64,000 nucleotides of DNA from Paenibacillus silvisoli (GTDB taxonomy: Bacteria; Bacillota; Bacilli; Paenibacillales; Paenibacillaceae). The stretch is taken from positions 3,702,001 to 3,766,000 of the forward strand of contig NZ_CP133017.1 of assembly GCF_030866765.1 (NCBI RefSeq), written 5' to 3'. The translations under genes and the position numbers were made by a program. Below, in pieces: positions 58,492 through 64,000 of the stretch. Within the stretch, counting starts at the first letter, position 1, and each line of letters begins with the position of its first letter. Under the pieces are notes generated by a model that saw nothing but the letters and a program-made list of their open reading frames with translations, made no database searches and was not told the origin of the DNA.

Positions 58492-60456
58492 TCAATTCGA
58501 GCGGACGGTCAGCAGCTCCGGCTGCACGCCGGCCGGCAATATCCGGTTTACCTGCTCCATGACGCGCTCGCCGGCAAGCTCTTTCCCCATGATCGTGATG
58601 AGCCCGGAATCATCGCGGCCGCGGATGAGACGGCCCAGTCCCTGCTTCAATCGAAGCAGCATGTAGGGCATGTCCACCGTGCCGAACGGGTCCGCTGCGT
58701 CTCTGCGTTTGGCGGCGAATACCGGATCGTTCGGAGGAAACGGCAGCGACCACATGATGACCTGCGATAACGAAGGTCCCGGAATATCGAGCCCTTCCCA
58801 TAGTGTAACCGCGCAGAGGACGCTTGCCTCATCATGCTGGAAGGCGTCGATCAGATGGCTGATTTCCGCTGTGCCTTCGAACAAAAAACGGTAGGCGGAA
58901 TAATCGGGAAGCGCCGCGATATCGCGCTTAAAGCGCAGCAGCTCCTCTTTGGACGGGAACAAAATAAGCGCGCGTCCCTGAGACTGCCGCAGCCTTGCCA
59001 GCGCAAGCGCCAGCTTCTCTTCCTGGCTTTCGATCGCGGCGATGGCCACGCTCATTTGCTGCTCATAATCATATGGCGATGCAACGGAGAACGACAGAGC
59101 CTGATGGGTGCCTAGGCTTTCGGCCATATAGTCGAACGAACCGTTTACGGACAAGGTAGCGGAGGAGAACACGATCGGCATTTGTTTCGAGAAGACGCGC
59201 TCCTTCAAGATTTCCTTGACGAGCTTCGGCATAATGACGAGCGTGCTGCCCGCCTGGTCCTGCCCCTGCTCCTGTTCGATCCATGAAATCAAACCGCTCG
59301 GCTGTTTAAACAAATTAAGCGCGATCTGAAGCATTTCTATATGCTCCTCCACGATCGTCAGCTGATACGCGTCGAGCGTAAACAATCCGCTTTCAAACAC
59401 AAGCTCTTCTTCGATGGCCGAAAGAACGGCGCCGAACCGGTTCACTTCCTTGAGCAGCTCGTCCGACATTACGACCTCGCGGCGTTCCGATCCCGTGACG
59501 GCACGGCTGCCGGAGGCCAATAGCTGGAAGAGATGCTCGCTCTGTTCGATCGCTTCGTCGATCGCAACCGCCAGCTCTTCGCGAACTTCGCCTTGAAGAA
59601 GCCGCGTTATGATGGATTCGAAAACGCTGTGCTTCAGTTTATAGGTGAGCGCTTTCTGCGCTGCCGTTTCAAGCAAATGCCCTTCGTCGAACACAACCGA
59701 GCTGTGCTCCGGCAGCAGCGGCAGCTGCCCTTCGCGCTTGCGCGCCTCGTACGTCCACACATGCTCCATGTAGAAGTCATGCGAGCAAATGATGATGTCC
59801 GCCGCTTTGCGGTAATGCTCGCGGGACAGCGTTTGTCCGCAGCGGTGGCGGCGGCTGCAAACGAGACAGTCCTGGAACACGTCCCAGCCGATCGCCTTCC
59901 ATTGCTCATCGTTCAGCTCCGGATAATCCTTCCTGTTTCCATAGGGATGGAAAGCTTGCATCGTCGCCGGATTATGAACGAAATCGGGCAGCGCGGCGTA
60001 AATGTCGCCGTAGGCTTCCACATCCTCGATGCCTCCTCTCGCCTCATCCAGCTTGTTTAAGCAAATATATTGATCCATCGACTTGCCGAGCCGGGCATCG
60101 ATCGTCAAATCAAGATGGCGCGCAAGCTTCGCGATGTCTCCTTCCGGCTTCACCAGCTGCTCGATCAGCGATTCGTCCGCGCAGGCGATAATCGCCGGCT
60201 TCCGGGTATAGCGCGCATAGTTAATGGCATAAAGCAAATAAACGAGCGTTTTCCCAGTGCCAACGCCTGCTTCCGCAAAAATCGTTTGTTTCTCGCTATA
60301 GGCTCTTTCCAGCTGAAAGGCCATATAAATTTGCTCGTCCCTCAGCTCAAAGCCGGCCTCGGGCAGACGCTCGTAAAATACATCCGCAATCCAATCGCTT
60401 GCTTGCTGAATGAACGATTGTTTCGGGTCAAAGTCAAACGGGTACGTAGTTGCCAA
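58492..60456 (-). CDS. DinG/XPD-type superfamily 2 DNA helicase with Fe-S domain
   Basis: A 654-residue helicase. Walker A is in EAGVGTGKTLVYLLYAI (~62-78), the DEAH-like box is VVFDEGHLLE (~265), and motifs VI-like GRLIRGRDDSG near the end is intact. Four Cys between motifs Ia and II (YICLNK at ~130, DCLVCSRRHRCGQ at ~203-215) would bind the [4Fe-4S] cluster of the XPD/DinG family. GGAGG is 7 nt before TTG 60456; the GTG two codons earlier lies only 1 nt from it. No exonuclease domain is present, unlike Bacillus DinG. Confidence 0.88.
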   Translation of the reverse strand: MATTYPFDFDPKQSFIQQASDWIADVFYERLPEAGFELRDEQIYMAFQLERAYSEKQTIFAEAGVGTGKTLVYLLYAINYARYTRKPAIIACADESLIEQLVKPEGDIAKLARHLDLTIDARLGKSMDQYICLNKLDEARGGIEDVEAYGDIYAALPDFVHNPATMQAFHPYGNRKDYPELNDEQWKAIGWDVFQDCLVCSRRHRCGQTLSREHYRKAADIIICSHDFYMEHVWTYEARKREGQLPLLPEHSSVVFDEGHLLETAAQKALTYKLKHSVFESIITRLLQGEVREELAVAIDEAIEQSEHLFQLLASGSRAVTGSERREVVMSDELLKEVNRFGAVLSAIEEELVFESGLFTLDAYQLTIVEEHIEMLQIALNLFKQPSGLISWIEQEQGQDQAGSTLVIMPKLVKEILKERVFSKQMPIVFSSATLSVNGSFDYMAESLGTHQALSFSVASPYDYEQQMSVAIAAIESQEEKLALALARLRQSQGRALILFPSKEELLRFKRDIAALPDYSAYRFLFEGTAEISHLIDAFQHDEASVLCAVTLWEGLDIPGPSLSQVIMWSLPFPPNDPVFAAKRRDAADPFGTVDMPYMLLRLKQGLGRLIRGRDDSGLITIMGKELAGERVMEQVNRILPAGVQPELLTVRSN

Positions 60457-60515
60457 TTTCACGCCTCCAGCATTTATCAGTTGCGATTCAAAGGGATATC
60501 ATAGCATGCTTCCTC

Positions 60516-60550
60516 ATAAAAAGGCTAATCCGATTTCGGATTAGCCTAAA
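60516..60550 (-). terminator. Terminator of the copA-copZ operon
   Basis: Perfect 12-bp stem AGGCTAATCCGA / TCGGATTAGCCT with a 2-nt loop and T run on the minus strand. Confidence 0.88.
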
Positions 60551-60565
60551 GGGAACGATTTCCAA

Positions 60566-60763
60566 TTATACGACGTCGAAGCCTTGATCCTCGATTACCG
60601 ATTTGATCTTAGCCAGCGAAATCGCGCTTTCCTCGAAATCGACCGTGACGCGGTTGCCAGGCAAATCGACCTTCGCCGCTACCCCGTTCTTCTTTAACGC
60701 GCCTTCGATGCTGTTTACGCAATGCTGGCAGGACATGCCCTTCACTTGAATAACGGTTGTCAT
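60566..60763 (-). CDS. copZ: Copper chaperone CopZ
   Basis: A 65-residue HMA domain: GMSCQHCVNSIEGALKKNGV (9-28) has the Cu(I)-binding MxCxxC, followed by VTVDFEESAISLAKIKSVIE. It carries Cu(I) to CopA and can deliver it to CsoR. GGGAGAG lies before the start. It is 22 bp downstream of copA in the same operon, in the reverse of the copZ-copA order common in Bacillus. Confidence 0.94.
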   Translation of the reverse strand: MTTVIQVKGMSCQHCVNSIEGALKKNGVAAKVDLPGNRVTVDFEESAISLAKIKSVIEDQGFDVV

Positions 60764-60785
60764 CGTTCATCTCTCCCAATATCGG

Positions 60786-62996
60786 TTATTTTTTGTAGCG
60801 CTGCAGCCGCAGCGCGCTAAGTACGACCGAGACGGAGCTGAGCGCCATCGCGGCGCCGGCAACCCACGGCGCGAGCCAGCCCGCCGCCGCGATCGGAATG
60901 CCGATCGCATTGTAAGCCAGCGCCCAGAATAAATTTTGCTTGATGTTGACCATCGTCTTGCGGCTGAGCAGCAGCGCTTCCGGAATGCTTCCGAGATCGC
61001 CTCGCATCAGCGTAATATCGGCCGCTTCGATCGCGACGTCGGTGCCCGTGCCCATCGCCATGCCGATGTCGGCGGTCGCGAGCGCAGGCGCGTCGTTAAT
61101 GCCGTCGCCGATCATCGCGACTTTGAGGCCACGCGCTTGCAGCTTCTTCACTTCCTGCGCCTTGCCCTCCGGTAACACTTCGGCAAGCACCGTTTCGATC
61201 CCTGCCTGCTTGGCGATCGCTTGAGCGGTAGAGGCGTTGTCGCCCGTGATCATCACAACCTCCAGGCCCATCCCCTTCAGCTTCGCAACCGCCTCGCGCG
61301 ACGTCGGCTTGATTTTGTCGGCCACCGCAATGCTAGCCGCGTAACGTCCGTCGATGGCTGCCAACACAACGGTGTTGCCCTCTTGCTCCAGCCTGTCGAT
61401 GCGCTGCAGCGCCTGCTCAGGCAGCTCTCCCCCATGCCGGGCAAGCAGCCTGCGCGTACCTACGAGCAGCTTGCTGCCTTCCACCTCGGCTTCGATGCCG
61501 TAGCCGGGAATAGCTGCGAAAGCATCAACCTTAGCAGCCGGCTCGATGCCGCGTTCCCGCAGTCCGGCGACAATCGCTTCCGCAAGCGGATGCTCGGAGC
61601 TGCTTTCGGCCGCACCTACATACCTAAGCAGCCGCTCCTCCGAGAACGCAGGCTCCACGTAGCAGCCCGTCAGCTTCGGCTTCCCTTCCGTGACGGTTCC
61701 CGTCTTGTCGAGCAGCACGGCATTGATGTCATGCGCCCTTTCCAGATGCTCGCCGCCCTTGAACAGGATGCCCAGCTCGGCCGCTCGGCCCGACCCGGCC
61801 ATAATAGAGGTCGGCGTCGCCAGACCTAGCGCGCATGGGCAAGCGATGACGAGCACCGCGATCGCCTTGCGCAGCGCATCCGGGAACGCGCCGGGCTCCA
61901 GCGCAAAATACCAGAGCAGAAACGTCGCCGCCGCAATCCCGATGACGATCGGCACGAAGATGCCGGAGATGACGTCGGCGATGCGCTGAATCGGCGCCTT
62001 CGAGCCCTGCGCTTCCTCCACGATGCGGATGATTTGGGCGAGCACCGTTTCTTTGCCGACCTTGGTCGCCCGCATGACGAGCGCGCCGTTGCCGTTCAGC
62101 GTCGCGCCGATGAGCGGGTCGCCCGGCTGCTTCTGGACCGGCATGCTTTCGCCGGTCAGCATCGACTCGTTCACGGCGGATGCTCCATCCGTGACGATGC
62201 CGTCGACCGGAATTTTCTCGCCGGGCTTGATGGCCACGATGTCGCCGGCTTGAACGTCCTCGATCGTCACGCGCATCTCCACACCGTCCCGAATGACGGT
62301 CGCCTGCTTCGGCGCGAGCCCGATCAAGGCGCTGATGGCACGGGACGAGCGTCCCTTCGCCAACGCTTCGAGCAGCTTCCCAAGCAGCAGAAACGTGATC
62401 AGCAGCGCGCTCGTTTCATAGTACAGTTCAACCCTATGCATGCGGTCGCCCATGGATGCCAGCGTTTCATACAGACTATAGAAGTAAGCGGCCGAGGTGC
62501 CGATCGCGATGAGCACATCCATATTGGCGCTTCGGCCTCGCAGCGCCTTGAAGGCGCCGACGTAGAACGGCGCGCCGATCGCGAATTGAACGGGTGTCGC
62601 CAAGCTGAGCTGCAGCCAAGGGTTCATCAGCCACTCCGGCAAGCTCAAGAACGAAGCGAACGCGAAGTGATCCGCCATGGCAAGCAGCAGCGGCAAGGAC
62701 AGCAAGGCCGAAATGACGAAGCGAAGCTTCAACCGCGAGATCGCGGATGCCCGCTGCTCGCCAGGCTGCTTCGTTTCCCCCTTCATCTCGGCATGGAAGC
62801 CAAGCTCGTCGACCCGCCGCATGACATCGGCAACGGCGAGAACCGCTTCATTATATTCAATTCGAGCCGTTTCCATCGTCAAATTGACGCTGGCGCTCGC
62901 GACGCCTTCCATCCGTGAAAGACCTTTCTCAATGCGTGCCGCGCATGACGCGCAGGTCATGCCGCTGATTTGAAGCGTCGTCTTCTGGTTCGCCAT
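60786..62996 (-). CDS. copA: Copper-exporting P1B-type ATPase CopA
   Basis: A 736-residue Cu(I) exporter. A single N-terminal HMA domain ([20 protein letters not shown], residues 12-31; many Bacillus CopA have two), eight predicted helices with the metal-site CPC in [15 protein letters not shown] (~383-397), the phosphorylation motif [12 protein letters not shown] (~428), [12 protein letters not shown] and the hinge [29 protein letters not shown] precedes ATG 62996. Two CsoR-type operators lie in the upstream gap. Confidence 0.96.
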   Translation of the reverse strand: MANQKTTLQISGMTCASCAARIEKGLSRMEGVASASVNLTMETARIEYNEAVLAVADVMRRVDELGFHAEMKGETKQPGEQRASAISRLKLRFVISALLSLPLLLAMADHFAFASFLSLPEWLMNPWLQLSLATPVQFAIGAPFYVGAFKALRGRSANMDVLIAIGTSAAYFYSLYETLASMGDRMHRVELYYETSALLITFLLLGKLLEALAKGRSSRAISALIGLAPKQATVIRDGVEMRVTIEDVQAGDIVAIKPGEKIPVDGIVTDGASAVNESMLTGESMPVQKQPGDPLIGATLNGNGALVMRATKVGKETVLAQIIRIVEEAQGSKAPIQRIADVISGIFVPIVIGIAAATFLLWYFALEPGAFPDALRKAIAVLVIACPCALGLATPTSIMAGSGRAAELGILFKGGEHLERAHDINAVLLDKTGTVTEGKPKLTGCYVEPAFSEERLLRYVGAAESSSEHPLAEAIVAGLRERGIEPAAKVDAFAAIPGYGIEAEVEGSKLLVGTRRLLARHGGELPEQALQRIDRLEQEGNTVVLAAIDGRYAASIAVADKIKPTSREAVAKLKGMGLEVVMITGDNASTAQAIAKQAGIETVLAEVLPEGKAQEVKKLQARGLKVAMIGDGINDAPALATADIGMAMGTGTDVAIEAADITLMRGDLGSIPEALLLSRKTMVNIKQNLFWALAYNAIGIPIAAAGWLAPWVAGAAMALSSVSVVLSALRLQRYKK

Positions 62997-63020
62997 CGCA
63001 ACCTCCCCTTTCGCTTCATA

Positions 63021-63035
63021 TACCTCCAGAGGGTA
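63021..63035. promoter_or_regulatory. CsoR operator 1, upstream of copA
   Basis: TACCTCCAGAGGGTA, an inverted repeat close to the CsoR consensus (TACCnnnnnnnGGTA core), 25 bp upstream of the copA start. Confidence 0.75.
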
Positions 63036-63055
63036 TCCTCAACCTCATCTTAGCA

Positions 63056-63070
63056 TACCCCATGGGGGTA
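63056..63070. promoter_or_regulatory. CsoR operator 2, between csoR and copA
   Basis: TACCCCATGGGGGTA, a near-perfect GC-rich palindrome of the CsoR type, 35 bp centre-to-centre from operator 1. Confidence 0.8.
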
Positions 63071-63081
63071 CCGCAAGAGTT

Positions 63082-63113
63082 AAAAAAAAGACCGCCAAAC
63101 CTCACGTACGGTC
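63082..63113 (-). terminator. Terminator of csoR
   Basis: Minus-strand GACCG / CGGTC hairpin followed by T8, directly after the csoR stop at 63123. It separates csoR from copA, which then has its own CsoR-controlled promoter. Confidence 0.7.
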
Positions 63114-63122
63114 AACGGATCT

Positions 63123-63455
63123 TTATTTCATTAATTTATTCATCGTCACCAGCAGCTCCTTGACGACATCATGGTCGCCCTGCTGAATCCGCTCAATGAC
63201 GCAGCTATTCATATGATGCTCAAGCAGCAGCTTGCCCACGCTGTTCAAAGCCGATTGCGCAGCCGCAATCTGGTTGAGCACGTCATCGCAATACGTATCC
63301 TTCTCGATAAGCCCCTTAATGCCGCGAACCTGTCCTTCGATCCGATTCAGCCTCGCGATCAGATTGTTCTTCGTAGCATCCGAATGCGCGCTGCGTCGCT
63401 CCTGGTCATGGTCGTGTTCAAGCGTCTTTCCATGGCAATGCTCGTTGCCTTCCAT
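63123..63455 (-). CDS. csoR: Copper-sensing transcriptional repressor CsoR
   Basis: A 110-residue all-helical repressor. The Cu(I) ligands C-H-C are in DTYCDDVLNQIAAAQ (Cys) and LLLEHHMNSCVIER (His and Cys); RLNRIEGQVRGIKGLIE is the DNA-binding face. The first ~25 residues (EGNEHCHGKTLEHDHDQERR) are His-rich, more than in standard CsoR. ATG 63455 has AAGGGGGAG 6 nt upstream; a 19-codon extension crosses its own operator and is rejected. Copper binding releases the operators at 63021, 63056 and 63487. Confidence 0.93.
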   Translation of the reverse strand: MEGNEHCHGKTLEHDHDQERRSAHSDATKNNLIARLNRIEGQVRGIKGLIEKDTYCDDVLNQIAAAQSALNSVGKLLLEHHMNSCVIERIQQGDHDVVKELLVTMNKLMK

Positions 63456-63486
63456 TGTGCACTCCCCCTTCATATCTACTATATCA

Positions 63487-63501
63487 TACCTCCAGGGGGT
63501 A
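63487..63501. promoter_or_regulatory. CsoR operator 3, upstream of csoR
   Basis: TACCTCCAGGGGGTA, matching operators 1 and 2, 31 bp before the csoR start; its position implies autoregulation. Confidence 0.78.
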
Positions 63502-63512
63502 TACAACGCCAC

Positions 63513-64000
63513 TCAGCTTTGATATAGGAACACGGCTGCAAGCACGAAAACGCCCAAGCCGAACACGAAAGGATGGAGCAGCGGCGTCTGCTTGCTTGAG
63601 GCGCCATCGGCAGCTTCATTCTTCCCCTCTTGAGATTGTTCCCTTATTAATTGTAGAACAACCATGTGAATAAACACATAAATCACGTCGACGAAGAGCA
63701 CCATCATCCCCGCGTGCTTGCCGATCATGACGCCAAGCATCGCCCCCATCATGCCGCCCATAATGCCTGCGAGCATCCCGTCAAGCGCCGCCATCGTGCT
63801 TACCGGTTTTCCGGCCAAATAACCGCAAACCATGCCGAGCAGTACGGCTCCCGCGGTTGGAACGGTCAGATCCTGCGGATACACGATGCCGGCGATCGTA
63901 CCGATCGTCACGCTTGTCATCATGCCGATCGTCATCGCGATCATCATGCCGGCCATGCAGCTAAGAAAAGCGCTTCTTATATAGGTGCGTGCAATCGACC
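63513..64000 (-). CDS. Met-rich polytopic membrane protein, 5' end outside the window
   Basis: The frame is open past the window edge (in-frame codons from 63998; an internal ATG at 63956 is the first Met). The visible ~160 residues contain several short hydrophobic helices rich in Gly and Met: SCMAGMMIAMTIGMMTSVTI, then MLAGIMGGMMGAMLGVMIGK and HAGMMVLFVDVIYVFIHMVV, then a charged loop and a final helix. Methionine density next to the copper operon suggests metal handling, though proteins of this look are also found elsewhere in Bacilli without known role. The stop lies 11 bp before a CsoR operator. Confidence 0.7.
   Translation of the reverse strand, partial: SIARTYIRSAFLSCMAGMMIAMTIGMMTSVTIGTIAGIVYPQDLTVPTAGAVLLGMVCGYLAGKPVSTMAALDGMLAGIMGGMMGAMLGVMIGKHAGMMVLFVDVIYVFIHMVVLQLIREQSQEGKNEAADGASSKQTPLLHPFVFGLGVFVLAAVFLYQS

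Noticed and set aside
1-64000. rRNA, tRNA, prophage or insertion sequence genes
   Set aside because: No tRNA-like cloverleaf with CCA-proximal signals, no rRNA segments, no transposase or phage structural proteins were recognised by reading.

Overview
The window looks like a chromosomal stretch of a moderately G+C-rich, endospore-former-type Bacillota, most likely Paenibacillaceae (Paenibacillus or a near relative). This is inferred from strong AGGAGG-type ribosome binding sites, a UgtP-type glycolipid synthase, an LtaS-like enzyme, RocA/RocD/RocF-type arginine and proline catabolism, BdbC/BdbD, CsoR-CopA-CopZ and a YdjO-like zinc-ribbon protein. No rRNA, tRNA, CRISPR array, prophage or insertion sequence was seen. 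Most genes lie on the minus strand.

Layout. 1-3.9 kb: leftward sugar-catabolic operon (two Gfo/Idh/MocA oxidoreductases, a TIM-barrel isomerase, a sulfatase-fold protein lacking the usual Cys/Ser nucleophile), with a cre-like site and 21-bp-spaced direct repeats upstream. 4.8-15.3 kb: amino-acid catabolism, with malic enzyme, glutamate dehydrogenase, P5C dehydrogenase and proline dehydrogenase, a divergent enhancer-binding-type regulator with several broken motifs, and ornithine aminotransferase between a normal arginase and an arginase paralogue lacking two metal ligands. 15.3-16.3 kb: gene-free, made of palindromic repeats. 16.3-27.4 kb: housekeeping genes, including a LysR regulator, a decayed DUF6886-type gene, a D,D-carboxypeptidase, a Nudix hydrolase, an aldo/keto reductase, a glycolipid synthase and an M42 peptidase.

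27.5-30.7 kb: a biotin ECF transporter split over a BirA-type operator, with one ATPase fused to the T subunit. 32.4-39.7 kb: a 'urea carboxylase' operon behind a guanidine-I (ykkC) riboswitch, best read as guanidine carboxylase, two carboxyguanidine-deiminase-type subunits and allophanate hydrolase, converting guanidine to ammonia and CO2. A second ykkC-type leader at 47.8 kb precedes an APC permease, so both probably belong to one guanidine regulon. The carboxylase needs biotin, which the neighbouring ECF system could supply.

39.8-64 kb: LtaS-like enzyme and radical SAM protein; FhuF-like reductase with a structured leader; Ada/Ogt/AlkA alkylation repair; glutathione peroxidase; an operon of dGTPase, a small beta-rich protein and a zinc-finger/NDT-like protein; 2-oxoglutarate dehydrogenase E1 and E2; BdbD-BdbC; a DinG-type helicase; and a copper module (csoR, copA, copZ and a Met-rich membrane protein) with three CsoR-type operators. 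A 184-185-bp repeat made of two forward and two inverted ~50-bp units occurs three times (32.4, 46.8 and 47.1 kb).
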